A stretch of DNA of 64,000 bases. Source: Pararobbsia alpina (GTDB lineage: Bacteria > Pseudomonadota > Gammaproteobacteria > Burkholderiales > Burkholderiaceae). Location: NCBI RefSeq assembly GCF_902859895.1, contig NZ_CADIKM010000001.1, positions 372,001 to 436,000 of the forward strand. The letters are read 5' to 3'. Positions 12,164 through 21,441 of this stretch are shown here, piece after piece. The position numbers were made by a program, and so were the translations under genes. The notes beneath the pieces are model-generated. The model saw only the letters and a list, made by a program, of their open reading frames with translations. It did not search any database and was not told the origin of the DNA. How positions within the stretch are numbered: the first letter of the stretch is position 1; each line of letters starts with the position of its first letter.

Positions 12164-12850
12164 TCAGGGCTTCGCGCGCGGGATCGCGGCCGCCGGCGCA
12201 CAGGCAAGCGCATGGAGGTCGCGCGCAAAGCCGTCGAGGTCCTCGCCGAGCTGGCGCACCTGGCGTCCGAGGATGTTGTAGGCGAGCACCGCGGGAATCG
12301 CCACGACGAGGCCGAAGGCGGTCATGATCAGCGTCTCGCCGACCGGGCCCGCGACGCTGTCAATCGAGGCCTGCCCGGTCGAGGCAATGCTGCCGAGCGC
12401 ATGGTAGATCCCCCAGACGGTGCCGAGCAAGCCGATGAACGGCGCAGTGCTGCCGATCGAGGCAAGCAGGACCTGGCCGAACTCGAGCCGGCGCTGGGAA
12501 CGTTGCAGGGCATGCCGCAGGCCGCGCATCACACGATCGCCGTGCTCGACGCGCGACAGCAGGACGCCCGGGACATCCGCTTCGATACCATGGAGTGCCG
12601 CTTCGGCAAGCGGCGTGAAGACGCGCTCGGCATCGGCGTGGCGCAACGCGCTCACCCCTTCACCGAGCGACGGCGCCTGCCAGAACGCAGCGACCGCACG
12701 AGGCGCCTGGCGCCGTGCGCGAAGCAGTATCCAGCCTTTGACCAGCAGGAAGCACCAGCTCGCGATTGACATCGCGAGCAGCAGCCAGGCGACCGCATGG
12801 GTGACGGCATCGCCGGTGCGCAGAAAATGGATGACGCCGGTTTCGCCCAT
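12164..12850 (-). CDS. exbB: ExbB/TolQ/MotA-family proton channel protein
   Basis: ExbB is the inner-membrane channel partner of ExbD. The 228-residue protein has an N-terminal transmembrane helix (VTHAVAWLLLAMSIASWCFLL), a cytoplasmic loop, and the conserved pair of helices with LLASIGSTAPFIGLLGTVWGIYHAL and GPVGETLIMTAFGLVVAIPAVLAYN. The family threonines and glycines of the channel are present. It sits 81 bases after the dapB stop and is followed by exbD. It could supply energy for TonB-dependent iron uptake, including for the iron locus further right, but nothing in the sequence ties it to one receptor. Confidence 0.9.
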   Translation of the reverse strand: MGETGVIHFLRTGDAVTHAVAWLLLAMSIASWCFLLVKGWILLRARRQAPRAVAAFWQAPSLGEGVSALRHADAERVFTPLAEAALHGIEADVPGVLLSRVEHGDRVMRGLRHALQRSQRRLEFGQVLLASIGSTAPFIGLLGTVWGIYHALGSIASTGQASIDSVAGPVGETLIMTAFGLVVAIPAVLAYNILGRQVRQLGEDLDGFARDLHALACAPAAAIPRAKP

Positions 12851-12931
12851 TCAACGGCTCCGTGGATGGAGATCAGAGCCGTTGCCGGCTCAACGCATTA
12901 GGCCAAATGAGCGGGCCCGATGCAGCCGGAC

Positions 12932-13729
12932 TCAGCGCAGGCCGAGCACGTCCTGCATATCGAACAGGCCCTGCGACTTGTCGGCCAGGAAACGCGCGGC
13001 GACCAGCGCGCCGTTTGCGTAACTCTTGCGGCTCGACGATTTGTGCGAGATCTCGATGCGCTCGCCGTCGCCCGCGAACAGCGCGGTGTGGTCGCCGACA
13101 ATATCGCCGCCGCGCACCGTCGCGAATCCGATCGTCGACGGATCGCGCGCACCCGTCACGCCCTCACGTCCGTAGACCGCCACCTTCGACAAGTCGCGCC
13201 CGAGCGCCTTGGCGATCACTTCGCCCATGCGCAGCGCGGTGCCCGACGGAGCATCGATCTTGTGCCGGTGATGCGCCTCGATGATCTCGATATCGTAGCC
13301 AGTCGACAGGTATTGCGCGGCGAGGTCGAGCAGCTTGAACGTCACATTGACGCCGACGCTCATGTTCGGCGCGAACACGATCGCCAAGGACTGCGCGGCG
13401 GCGGCAAGCTCGGCCTTCTGTGCTTCGCCGAAACCCGTCGTGCCGACGATCATCTTCACGCCATGGCGCCGGGCGACTGCCAGATGGGCCAGCGTGCCTT
13501 CGGGACGCGTGAAATCGATCAGATATTCAGATTGCGACAAGACAGCTTCGATGTCGTCCGTGATCGCCACGCCCGTGTTGCTGCCGAGGAACAGACCGGC
13601 ATCCTGGCCGAGTGCTGGGCTGCCGGCGCGGTCGAGTGCGCCCGAGAGCCGTGCATCGGGATCGGCGAGCACGGCTTCGACGAGCATCCGGCCCATGCGG
13701 CCGGATGCACCTGCAATTGCGATCTTCAT
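12932..13729 (-). CDS. dapB: 4-hydroxy-tetrahydrodipicolinate reductase
   Basis: DapB reduces 4-hydroxy-tetrahydrodipicolinate in lysine and meso-diaminopimelate synthesis. The 265-residue protein starts [16 protein letters not shown] with the nucleotide-binding GASGRMG motif, has VGTTGF in the middle and the catalytic [16 protein letters not shown] signature with the His-His pair and Lys. Length fits the family (~265-270). Its ATG overlaps the bamE stop by one base (TGATG), so the two are probably translationally coupled. Confidence 0.96.
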   Translation of the reverse strand: MKIAIAGASGRMGRMLVEAVLADPDARLSGALDRAGSPALGQDAGLFLGSNTGVAITDDIEAVLSQSEYLIDFTRPEGTLAHLAVARRHGVKMIVGTTGFGEAQKAELAAAAQSLAIVFAPNMSVGVNVTFKLLDLAAQYLSTGYDIEIIEAHHRHKIDAPSGTALRMGEVIAKALGRDLSKVAVYGREGVTGARDPSTIGFATVRGGDIVGDHTALFAGDGERIEISHKSSSRKSYANGALVAARFLADKSQGLFDMQDVLGLR

Positions 13730-14604
13730 CAGTTCGTGCTTCCGGATCCGGGTGGCGCTGCGGACGGCGCGCTCGCGGGCTCACCCGCAGGCACGGCCTC
13801 GCTCGCACCGAGAACGCGATCGAGACCGCTCGAGCCGCTAGTCTGTGTCGCACCCTGGTACAGCGGCGGTTGCGGCCGCTTGAGGTTGATTTGGGGCTGT
13901 CCGGTCGGCGTCTGTACATTGCCGCCGATGATCGGCTGCGGAACTTGCGAACCGTTCGGAACCGGCTTCTGATCGCGCGCCGGCGTCGTATCGAGCGACG
14001 TCGCCGCATTCGCGGCGTTCGCCGCGGCGACATTCGGGGCCGGAGCGGCCGCACCGGATGCCGGTGCCGCCACGACCGCAGGCGCGGAGGCGGCCTCACC
14101 CGCGGCGGAAGCTGCCGCGGCAGCGGCGGCCTTATCTTCGCGTTCCTGCCTCAAAAGATTGCTCGCCTTGTTGTCGCCGTCGATCGCCGCAAGCAGTTCC
14201 AGCTCGCTCGGAAGATTCTCGGCACCGGTCCAGTGATCGAGCGAATCGCCGTTGAAGTAGAGCGTCAGGTCGCGTTGCTCGACGATCTCGACCGGCCCGC
14301 GCCGGAACGAGAACATATAGTCCCAGCGGTCCTGGTGGAATACGTCGGTCAGCAGCGGCGTGCCGAGCAGCGCCTTGACCTGGTCGCGTGACATCCCCTT
14401 CTGAAGCTTCGCGGCAGTTTCATTCGCAACGAAATTGCCCTGCTCGATCGTCAGGTGGTAAGGCGTCATCCGGTCGACGATCTTGTGCGTCGCGTTGTTA
14501 TATGTCTCGCAGGAGGCAAGAACAACGGTACTCACGACGGCGACAATCAGGAAACCCGCGTGGCGCGAGCCACGATTGAAGAATGTTGAACTCATTTCAC
14601 CCAT
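13729..14604 (-). CDS. bamE: Outer-membrane assembly lipoprotein BamE (SmpA/OmlA)
   Basis: BamE is a small lipoprotein of the beta-barrel assembly machine. From ATG 14604 the protein is 291 residues, with a signal peptide ending in the lipobox LASC, then the BamE domain ([58 protein letters not shown]). The remaining ~170 residues are low-complexity Ala/Pro/Asn-rich, far longer than enterobacterial BamE (~110 residues) but in keeping with long OmlA-type proteins of Burkholderia. ATG 14595 is an alternative start. It is divergent from fur with a 92-base shared promoter region, the usual arrangement in this group. Confidence 0.92.
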   Translation of the reverse strand: MGEMSSTFFNRGSRHAGFLIVAVVSTVVLASCETYNNATHKIVDRMTPYHLTIEQGNFVANETAAKLQKGMSRDQVKALLGTPLLTDVFHQDRWDYMFSFRRGPVEIVEQRDLTLYFNGDSLDHWTGAENLPSELELLAAIDGDNKASNLLRQEREDKAAAAAAASAAGEAASAPAVVAAPASGAAAPAPNVAAANAANAATSLDTTPARDQKPVPNGSQVPQPIIGGNVQTPTGQPQINLKRPQPPLYQGATQTSGSSGLDRVLGASEAVPAGEPASAPSAAPPGSGSTN

Positions 14605-14696
14605 TGTTCCGCGTTCGTTGACGCGAGATCTTTGATGCCGCCCAGGAAAACCCATTATGATTGGGGCCTTGTATTGTACTCTAGGGATGCCTAGCC

Positions 14697-15125
14697 ATGA
14701 CCAATCCCGCCGATCTCAAAAATATCGGACTCAAGGCGACCCTGCCGCGCCTGAAAATCCTTGAGATATTCCAGAATAGCAATGTCCGTCATCTGACCGC
14801 CGAAGACGTTTACCGGCATCTGCTGCACGAGGAGCTCGACATCGGTCTCGCGACCGTTTACCGGGTGCTCACGCAGTTCGAACAGGCAGGTCTGCTCAAC
14901 CGCAGCAACTTCGAATCCGGCAAGGCCGTGTTCGAACTCAACGAAGGCACCCACCACGACCACCTTGTCTGCGTCGATTGCGGGCGCGTCGAAGAGTTCT
15001 ACGACGCCGAGATCGAGCGCCGCCAGCAGGCGATCGCCAACGAGCGCGGCTTCGCGCTGCACGAACATGCGCTCGCGCTCTACGGCGGCTGCACCAAGAC
15101 GAACTGTCCGCACCGGAAACACTGA
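14697..15125 (+). CDS. fur: Ferric uptake regulator Fur
   Basis: Fur is the Fe(II)-dependent repressor of iron-uptake genes. The 142-residue protein has the N-terminal winged helix ([47 protein letters not shown]) and the metal-binding half with [17 protein letters not shown], including the HHDH cluster and CxxC. A C-terminal cysteine pair is reduced to [11 protein letters not shown]. It would be the factor acting at the Fur box found upstream of the ECF sigma gene at 26.4 kb. Divergent from bamE. Confidence 0.97.
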   Translation: MTNPADLKNIGLKATLPRLKILEIFQNSNVRHLTAEDVYRHLLHEELDIGLATVYRVLTQFEQAGLLNRSNFESGKAVFELNEGTHHDHLVCVDCGRVEEFYDAEIERRQQAIANERGFALHEHALALYGGCTKTNCPHRKH

Positions 15126-15265
15126 ACGGCACTGCCGCTTCGGCCGAATCCGCCGAATCTGCCGGATGGCGAGCGTGCCGATCCGGCCCATAGTGCCGTA
15201 GTCTTACACGTTTGGCTGCGGCGCCCGCATTACCGGGCATTGCAGCTTTCTGCGCGACTGAAAAT

Positions 15266-15297
15266 ACAAGGGCCCATCCGTTTCGATGGGCCCTTGT
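15266..15297 (-). terminator. gap: Strong hairpin, probable gap terminator
   Basis: A perfect 13-bp stem (15266-15278 with 15285-15297) with a 6-base loop. Read on the minus strand the stem is followed by ATTTTC, so it best fits termination of gap transcription, about 100 bases beyond the gap stop; it may also stop fur transcription in the other direction. Confidence 0.75.
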
Positions 15298-15307
15298 CGT
15301 TGGCACA

Positions 15308-15348
15308 GGTGCAATATCGGGCACGGGGTACGCGCCCGATATTGCACC
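15308..15348. other. Second perfect hairpin between fur and gap
   Basis: A perfect 15-bp inverted repeat (15308-15322 with 15334-15348) with an 11-base loop lies between the gap stop and the terminator hairpin. It lacks a T tract in either direction. It may act as an mRNA 3' stabiliser or a protein-binding site. Confidence 0.6.
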
Positions 15349-15399
15349 GTTCTACTGTGCCGCTTGCTGCGTCAGGTGTTGCGTCACTTACCGCACCAA

Positions 15400-16410
15400 T
15401 TATTGCGCCTTCGCCAGCGCCACCGTCGTGTCGAGCATCCGGTTCGAGAAGCCCCACTCGTTGTCGTACCAGCTCGAGACCTTCACGAGATTGCCCGAAA
15501 CCTTGGTCAGCGTCGCGTCGAAGCTCGACGATGCCGGGTTGTGGTTGAAGTCGTGCGACACGAGCGGCAGCGTGTTGTATTCGAGAATGCCCTTGAGCGA
15601 ACCTTCCGAAGCGTCCTTGAGGATCTGATTCACTTCCTCGACCGTCGTCTCGCGCGCGGCGACAAAAGACAGGTCGACGATCGAGACATTGATCGTCGGC
15701 ACGCGAATCGCGTAACCGTCGAGCTTGCCGTTGAGTTCAGGCAGCACGAGGCCGACGGCCGAAGCCGCGCCGGTCTTCGTCGGGATCATGCTCTGCGTGG
15801 CCGAGCGCGCACGACGCAGGTCTTCGTGGTAGACGTCGGTCAGCACCTGGTCGTTCGTGTACGAGTGAATCGTCGTCATCAGACCCGACACCACGCCGAG
15901 CTTTTCATGCAACGGCTGCACGAGCGGGGCAAGGCAGTTGGTCGTGCACGAGGCGTTCGAAATGACCGTGTGTTCTTTCTTGAGCGTCTTGTGGTTCACG
16001 CCGTAGACGATCGTCGCGTCGACATCCTTGCCGCCCGGCGCCGAGATCACGACCTTCTTCGCACCACCCTTGATGTGTGCGCTGGCCTTTTCCTTCGTCG
16101 TGAAAAAGCCCGTGCATTCGAGCACCACGTCGACCTTGAGCTCGCCCCAGGGCAGCTCGGCCGGGTTGCGGTTGGCCAGCACGCGGATACGATCGCCGTT
16201 GACGACCATGTAGTCGCCGTCGACCGTGATGGTGCCCGGGAACTTGCCGTGCACCGTGTCGTACTGGGTCAGATGGGCGTTGGTATGCGCGTTGCCGAGA
16301 TCGTTGATCGCAACGATTTCGATATCGTGCTTTTTGCCTTCCTCGTAGAAAGCGCGCAGCGTGTTCCGGCCGATCCGGCCGTAGCCGTTGATTGCAACGC
16401 GAATTGCCAT
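15400..16410 (-). CDS. gap: Glyceraldehyde-3-phosphate dehydrogenase
   Basis: NAD-dependent glycolytic enzyme of 336 residues. The N-terminal Rossmann motif [15 protein letters not shown], the catalytic [12 protein letters not shown] cysteine near residue 155 and the C-terminal [14 protein letters not shown] are visible. Start ATG 16410 follows AGGAGATAAGGAC on the minus strand, a strong ribosome site. A GATAAT box at 16482-16487 (minus strand) is a candidate -10. Downstream are two strong hairpins. It lies after tkt on the same strand with a 135-base gap, an arrangement common in Burkholderia. Confidence 0.97.
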   Translation of the reverse strand: MAIRVAINGYGRIGRNTLRAFYEEGKKHDIEIVAINDLGNAHTNAHLTQYDTVHGKFPGTITVDGDYMVVNGDRIRVLANRNPAELPWGELKVDVVLECTGFFTTKEKASAHIKGGAKKVVISAPGGKDVDATIVYGVNHKTLKKEHTVISNASCTTNCLAPLVQPLHEKLGVVSGLMTTIHSYTNDQVLTDVYHEDLRRARSATQSMIPTKTGAASAVGLVLPELNGKLDGYAIRVPTINVSIVDLSFVAARETTVEEVNQILKDASEGSLKGILEYNTLPLVSHDFNHNPASSSFDATLTKVSGNLVKVSSWYDNEWGFSNRMLDTTVALAKAQ

Positions 16411-16481
16411 GTCCTTATCTCCTGATTGTCAAAAACAGCGCGCCCGCCTGAACCGGCTGGGCCGCGCCGAAACACAAGACC

Positions 16482-16512
16482 ATTATCCCAAAACCGGCTA
16501 ACGGGTCGCCAA
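16482..16512 (-). promoter_or_regulatory. Candidate gap promoter
   Basis: On the minus strand TTGGCG (16507-16512) and GATAAT (16482-16487) are separated by 19 bases, upstream of the gap start at 16410. The -10 is good; the -35 and spacing are only fair. Confidence 0.35.
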
Positions 16513-16545
16513 GCTGGCTGGCGGCAACCCTTTCGCCGGGAACCC

Positions 16546-18594
16546 TTAGCCCAGAACCCGTTTGGCGGTCGCGACAACGTTCTCCACCGTGAAGCCGAAA
16601 TGCTTGAACAGCTCGCCGGCGGGCGCCGATTCGCCGAACGTGTCGATCCCGACCACGCCGCCCTCGAGCCCGACGTACTTCGCCCAGAAGCTCGTCACAC
16701 CGGCTTCGATCGCGACCCGCGCGACGCCCTTGGGCAGCACGAATTCCTTCCAGTCCGCATCCTGACGGTCGAACACCGTCGTCGCGGGCATCGAGACGAC
16801 GCGCGCGCCGATCCCCGCCTGCTTGAGCGGTTCGATGGCCTTGACGGCAAGTTCGACTTCCGAACCGGTTGCAATCAGGATCAGCTTGCGCGCGACGAAC
16901 TCTTCATCCCAGTCGACGAGCACATAACCGCCCTTCTTGATCCCTTCGACCTGGCGATCGCTGCGTTCGTTGAACGGCAGGTTCTGGCGCGTGAAGATCA
17001 GCACGCTCGGACCATGATGCGCGGCCGACTCGGTCCACGAGACGGCGGTTTCGACCGTGTCGGCCGGACGCCAGACGTCGAGGTGCGGAATCAGGCGCAG
17101 GCTCGAGACGTGTTCGATCGACTGGTGCGTCGGACCGTCTTCGCCGAGGCCGATCGAGTCGTGCGTGAACACGAACAGCGAGCGGGTCTTCATCAGCGCG
17201 GCCATGCGAAGCGCGTTGCGGCTGTAGTCCGAGAACGTCAGGAAGGTGCCGCCGAACGGAAGGTAGCCACCGTGCAGCGCGATGCCGTTGAGTGCCGCGC
17301 TCATGCCGAATTCGCGTACGCCCCAGTTCACATGATTGCCCCACTGGATCGCGCCGTCGTGGCCCGCGCGCACGGGCTTGCTCGCCTTCCAGTTGGTCAG
17401 GTTCGAACCGGTCAGGTCGGCCGAGCCGCCGAGCAGTTCGGGCAACGCCGCGGCGAGGCCGTCGAGTGTCTGTTGGGAAGCCTTGCGCGAAGCAATCGTT
17501 TCGCCCTTCGCGACCGCGGCATCGATGATGGCCTGCGCTTGCGCGGCGAAATCACGCGGCAGTTCGCCCTTCATCCGGCGTTCGAATTCGATCGCGCGGG
17601 CCGGGTGCTTACCTGCGTAGGCGGCGAAGCGCGCGGTCCACTCCGTCTCGAGCTTCGCACCCGAGGCCTTCGCGTCCCAGTTGTCGTAGACGTCCTGCGG
17701 AATCACGAAGGGCTCGTATTCCCAGCCGATCGCCGCACGGGTCGCCGCGATTTCCTGCGCGCCGAGCGGCGAGCCGTGTGAGTCATGGCTGTTCGACTTG
17801 GTCGGTGCACCCTTGCCGATGATCGTCTTGCAGCAGATCAGCGTCGGGCGGTCGGAGGTCTTGGCAGCCTTGATCGCCGCGTCGACCGCATCGATGTCAT
17901 GACCGTCGATAGCGGGGATCACGTGCCAGCCATAGGCTTCGAAACGCTTGGGCGTATCGTCGGCAAACCAGTTCTCGACGTGGCCGTCGATCGAGATGCC
18001 GTTGTCGTCGTACAGCGCGATCAATTTGGACAGCTTGAGCGTGCCCGCGATCGAGCAGGCCTCGTGCGAGATGCCTTCCATCAGGCAGCCGTCGCCGAGG
18101 AAAACATAGGTGTGGTGGTCGACGATCCTGTCGTCGCCGTCGTTGAATTCCTGCGCGAGCAGCGCCTCGGCGAGCGCCATGCCGACCGCGTTCGCCAGAC
18201 CCTGACCGAGCGGCCCGGTGGTCGTCTCGACGCCCGGGGTCATGCCGTATTCGGGGTGACCCGGCGTCTTCGAGTGCATCTGGCGGAAACGCTTGAGCTC
18301 GTCGATCGGCAAGTCATACCCGCTCAGGTGCAGCAGCGCATACAACAGCATCGAGCCATGGCCGTTCGACAGCACGAAACGGTCACGGTCGGGCCAGTGC
18401 GGATTGGCCGGATTGTGACGCAGATGGCGATGCCACAATGCGACCGCGATATCGGCCATGCCCATCGGCGCGCCCGGGTGACCGGAATTGGCTTGCTGGA
18501 CCGCATCCATCGCGAGCGCACGGATGGCATTGGCCATGCGCGAGGCGGCGTTCGGAGCGACGGGAGCGGAAGGGCTGAGAGACGTGGTCGTCAT
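16546..18594 (-). CDS. tkt: Transketolase
   Basis: Thiamine-diphosphate enzyme of the pentose phosphate and Calvin-type carbon rearrangements, 682 residues. ATG 18594 ([30 protein letters not shown]) is chosen because the conserved N-terminus [24 protein letters not shown] follows soon after. The ThDP motif [13 protein letters not shown], catalytic histidines in GHGSML and [10 protein letters not shown], and the central-domain [14 protein letters not shown] and [18 protein letters not shown] blocks are all present. Upstream and divergent is a VOC-family gene; downstream is gap. Confidence 0.97.
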   Translation of the reverse strand: MTTTSLSPSAPVAPNAASRMANAIRALAMDAVQQANSGHPGAPMGMADIAVALWHRHLRHNPANPHWPDRDRFVLSNGHGSMLLYALLHLSGYDLPIDELKRFRQMHSKTPGHPEYGMTPGVETTTGPLGQGLANAVGMALAEALLAQEFNDGDDRIVDHHTYVFLGDGCLMEGISHEACSIAGTLKLSKLIALYDDNGISIDGHVENWFADDTPKRFEAYGWHVIPAIDGHDIDAVDAAIKAAKTSDRPTLICCKTIIGKGAPTKSNSHDSHGSPLGAQEIAATRAAIGWEYEPFVIPQDVYDNWDAKASGAKLETEWTARFAAYAGKHPARAIEFERRMKGELPRDFAAQAQAIIDAAVAKGETIASRKASQQTLDGLAAALPELLGGSADLTGSNLTNWKASKPVRAGHDGAIQWGNHVNWGVREFGMSAALNGIALHGGYLPFGGTFLTFSDYSRNALRMAALMKTRSLFVFTHDSIGLGEDGPTHQSIEHVSSLRLIPHLDVWRPADTVETAVSWTESAAHHGPSVLIFTRQNLPFNERSDRQVEGIKKGGYVLVDWDEEFVARKLILIATGSEVELAVKAIEPLKQAGIGARVVSMPATTVFDRQDADWKEFVLPKGVARVAIEAGVTSFWAKYVGLEGGVVGIDTFGESAPAGELFKHFGFTVENVVATAKRVLG

Positions 18595-18769
18595 ATCGGA
18601 AATCCGGATCGAAACAGGGGGCGAATGCACCGCGGCGCAATCGGAACATCGATGGGGCGCGGCAAAGCACCGGATTTTACCAGATGGGTATGACGGTGAT
18701 TTGCGGTTTGCGAGATATCTGGCGGGCTCGCATGGCAAACTATCGGCTGCAAGCTTTCGTGGAGTACCG

Positions 18770-19279
18770 ATGGCCACACCCGATCCCGACCATGGCGGGC
18801 CGCCCGCCGACGGCCCCCGCACCGGCGGCAGCGCTGCCGACCCGCGCCCTGCCGGCGTGCCCTGGCTCACGCCCTACCTGACCGTGCGCGATGCGCAGGC
18901 GAGCCGCGTGTTCTATGAAAAGGCGTTCGGTTTCGCGGTCCGCGAGGCGGTCGACGACGACGGCGCCACGATGCATGTCGAGATGACCCACCGTGGCGAG
19001 CTGGTCATCATGTTCGCGCCTGAAGGGGCCTTCGGCTCGACCGCGAAAACACCGCGTTCTGCCGGCGCGGAAGCGCCGCAGTTGTTTTATCTCTATGTCG
19101 ACGATGTCGATGCGCTCCATGCGCGGGCCGTCGAGGCCGGTGGCAAATCGCTGCTGCCGCCCGGCGACCAGTTCTGGGGTGACCGCTTCTGCCAGATCGA
19201 GGACCCGGACGGCTGTCGCTGGGGGCTCGCTCACAAGAGCAAGGGCCCGACTGGCCGCCAGCCCGGCTCGGATAACTGA
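18770..19279 (+). CDS. VOC (glyoxalase/bleomycin-resistance) superfamily protein
   Basis: A 169-residue protein with a ~30-residue Gly/Pro-rich leader followed by a single vicinal-oxygen-chelate domain: [22 protein letters not shown], then the strand with [18 protein letters not shown], and [35 protein letters not shown]. It resembles the PhnB/YdeE-like group with the WGDR(F)xxxxDPDG ending. ATG 18770 is preceded by GGAG. Substrate unknown; related proteins act on small metabolites or bind drugs. It ends six bases before rsmE and is probably co-transcribed with it. Confidence 0.82.
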   Translation: MATPDPDHGGPPADGPRTGGSAADPRPAGVPWLTPYLTVRDAQASRVFYEKAFGFAVREAVDDDGATMHVEMTHRGELVIMFAPEGAFGSTAKTPRSAGAEAPQLFYLYVDDVDALHARAVEAGGKSLLPPGDQFWGDRFCQIEDPDGCRWGLAHKSKGPTGRQPGSDN

Positions 19280-19284
19280 CGCGC

Positions 19285-20028
19285 ATGCCCCGCTTCCATA
19301 TTGCGACACCGTTGCAGGCGCTGGCGTCGGGCGCGACGGTCGAATTGCCTGAAGAGGTCGTGCGGCACCTCCAGGTGCTGCGCCTGCAAACCGGCGATGC
19401 CGTGACGCTGTTCGACGGCACAGGCGGCGAATATCCCGCAACGCTCGGTGAGATCGGCAAGCGCCACGCGGCCGCCCTGCTCGGCGAGCACCAGGCGCGC
19501 GAAGTCGAACCCCCTTATGCCGTGACGCTTGTGCAAGGCATTGCCGGTGGCGACAAGATGGACTGGCTGATCGAAAAGGCGATCGAACTCGGGGTCCGGC
19601 GCGTGGTGCCGCTGGTGACCGTGAGGTCGGTCGTGCGCCTGAGTGGCGAACGCGCACAGCGCCGCGCCGAGCATTGGCGCGCACTCGCGTGCGCAGCCTG
19701 CGAGCAGTGCGGACGCAACCGGGTTCCGCAAATCGATGCCCCCGCGCCACTCGATCGCTGGCTCGACAGCAAGGGCATGGCGGATGGGCCATTGCGCCTC
19801 ATGCTTTCACCGCGTGCCCAGGGAAGTCTCGAATTGTTGCCGGAAGCGGCGCCCGCAGTCCCGGTGGAGTTGCTGATCGGGCCCGAAGGGGGTCTTTCCG
19901 CAGACGAAGAAACGGCCGCATTGGCGGCCGGTTATCTGCCGATCAGCCTCGGCAGCAGGATTCTTCGTACCGAAACAGCCGGCCTCGCGATGCTGGCCGC
20001 ACTGGCGACGCGCTGGGGAGGATGGTAA
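19285..20028 (+). CDS. rsmE: 16S rRNA m3U1498 methyltransferase
   Basis: RsmE methylates N3 of U1498 in 16S rRNA using S-adenosylmethionine. The 247-residue SPOUT-class protein has an N-terminal PUA-like domain (PRFHIATPLQALASGATVELPEEVVRHLQVLRLQ) and the knotted C-terminal domain with KMDWLIEKAIELGVRRVVPL, LLIGPEGGLSADEE and LGSRILRTETAGLAMLAAL, the SAM-binding knot. Length is normal. It follows the VOC gene closely and converges on the barstar gene. Confidence 0.96.
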   Translation: MPRFHIATPLQALASGATVELPEEVVRHLQVLRLQTGDAVTLFDGTGGEYPATLGEIGKRHAAALLGEHQAREVEPPYAVTLVQGIAGGDKMDWLIEKAIELGVRRVVPLVTVRSVVRLSGERAQRRAEHWRALACAACEQCGRNRVPQIDAPAPLDRWLDSKGMADGPLRLMLSPRAQGSLELLPEAAPAVPVELLIGPEGGLSADEETAALAAGYLPISLGSRILRTETAGLAMLAALATRWGGW

Positions 20029-20048
20029 GCGCCAACGGCGGCAACCCC

Positions 20049-20606
20049 TCAGGCAGCGAACGAATAGAACACCCGGAACGCCACCTTGCGCTCGGCCCAG
20101 AACTCGGCCGCCTCGCGGAACACGTCGAGCAGCGTCTCGCGTGCGTCCTTGTCGAACTTCACCGCCGTCGGCACGCCCTCGAGCACGATGACGAAGCCCG
20201 GTTGCGCGCCGGCCTTGTCGACCATGTCGGTAAGGCAGTCGTAAAGTGCGTCGTAGTTCTTGCCGAAATGCTTCGGCAGCAGGAATTCAGTCGCGATCGT
20301 TTCGAGCACTTCGGCTTTCGACTGCGCGTTCGCGCACCACGCGTAGAGGAAGTGGTGGCCAAGGCGCGCGGCCTCGACGGCGAGATCGGGCACGCGAAAC
20401 GCCCGAATCGACTGGACGATGTTCGGACGCACGGTCTTGAAGAGAGTCATGGTCGGCTCGTCGGGTTGAATCTCACGAAGCGACCGTTCCCGGCCGCCGT
20501 CGCGCATCGACATTACACGCTGAAAGAGGTTGGTGTTGTCGCTCATCCCGAACACGTCGTTTGCGACACCGGCGTCTTGCGCTAGAACGTTGTCGCTCAT
20601 GGTCAT
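20049..20606 (-). CDS. Barstar-family ribonuclease inhibitor
   Basis: Cytoplasmic inhibitor that would neutralise the guanyl-specific RNase encoded just upstream. The 185-residue protein has a ~55-residue variable N-terminus and a barstar domain with LGHHFLYAWCANAQSKAEVLETIATEFLLPKHFGKNYDALYDCLTDM and the closing AEFWAERKVAFRVFYSF. The FGKNYDALYDCL segment corresponds to the helix and loop that block the nuclease active site. ATG 20606 overlaps the RNase stop as ATGA, pointing to translational coupling; ATG 20600 is also possible. Converges with rsmE. Confidence 0.9.
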   Translation of the reverse strand: MTMSDNVLAQDAGVANDVFGMSDNTNLFQRVMSMRDGGRERSLREIQPDEPTMTLFKTVRPNIVQSIRAFRVPDLAVEAARLGHHFLYAWCANAQSKAEVLETIATEFLLPKHFGKNYDALYDCLTDMVDKAGAQPGFVIVLEGVPTAVKFDKDARETLLDVFREAAEFWAERKVAFRVFYSFAA

Positions 20607-21019
20607 TCTAGAATCCGTTGAAAGGTCTGGTAGTGATCGCCCGTGTAGTAGCAGTCGTCCAGAGTTCGGGGCGGACCGCCGCAAACGATGCGTCGCGCGC
20701 CGCGATCTCGCGACTTCGGCGTCGTCACCGTGTACTCGTGGTAATAACCGCGCGGACGGGCGGGCAATTCGCGCTCGAAATTCTTGAAAATGCCACCGTC
20801 TTTCGAATACCGGAACGGACCACCCGCGCGAATCGCATCGAGCGTCTGCGCAGCCTCGCGGGGCAATTGAGCCACTGAAACCGACTCGACCGCTGATGTC
20901 TGCGCATTCGAATCGCGAGCCTGCGCGCCGCCGACCAGCAATGCCGACGAGACGCCGAAAGCCAGCGCTACCGTGCGTATCGACCGCGCGCCGCGCGAAA
21001 GCCACTTGCGAGCCGTCAA
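20603..21019 (-). CDS. Secreted guanyl-specific ribonuclease (RNase Sa/barnase type)
   Basis: A 138-residue protein with an N-terminal signal peptide (about residues 1-35, ending GGAQA) and a microbial RNase domain. The likely catalytic Glu, Arg and His are seen in YHEYTV, RRIVCGG and TGDHYQTF. It cleaves RNA after guanine in known relatives. The start is TTG at 21019; no better in-frame start was found. Its stop overlaps the barstar start, so enzyme and inhibitor are made together: the inhibitor protects the cytoplasm while the enzyme is exported. Role may be nutrient scavenging or competition. Confidence 0.88.
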   Translation of the reverse strand: MTARKWLSRGARSIRTVALAFGVSSALLVGGAQARDSNAQTSAVESVSVAQLPREAAQTLDAIRAGGPFRYSKDGGIFKNFERELPARPRGYYHEYTVTTPKSRDRGARRIVCGGPPRTLDDCYYTGDHYQTFQRILE

Positions 21020-21441
21020 CCCGTATCCCCGAGCTAAGCATGGCCGGCAACGGACGTGAGCCGACCACTGAAGGCGTAAGGTTATCCCTAACCGCGCGCA
21101 GAATCAACGTTCGATTGGCAAGTGTAAAGGTTTGACTTACAAAGGAAACAGCGCCGCGGCGCCTGAAAATGAGGCGGGCCGCGGCTTGCACCGCGGCCCG
21201 TCCCGATATCCCGGCCAAAAGAAGTGTAGGCAGCGCGCGCGCTGTGACTGCGTCGCGATCTCCGTCAGACAGAGCCGCAAGTTCGATCACCGACTTACGT
21301 AAAACTTACAACCAACCGGTTTTGCCTCATGGCGGGTCGCCTCCCGCCCTGTTCCCGGCCTGCCCCAAGACTATTTCCAACCGTTTCCGGTCCATTCCCC
21401 TGGGTCGCTACCCTGATCCACCGCCGGGAAGTGTGCGAGAC
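21020..21441. other. Intergenic region between RNase gene and maeB
   Basis: A 422-base stretch without a supported gene. It holds a 10-bp perfect hairpin at 21175-21200 and, near the RNase start, a small inverted repeat GGTTA-TCCC-TAACC (21080-21093) overlapping a plausible -10 (GATAAC on the minus strand). Nothing else recognisable. Confidence 0.5.
21175..21200 (-). terminator. Hairpin, possible maeB terminator
   Basis: A 10-bp perfect GC stem (21175-21184 with 21191-21200), 6-base loop, followed on the minus strand by a short ATTTTC. It lies about 240 bases beyond the maeB stop, rather distant, so assignment is tentative. Confidence 0.45.
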
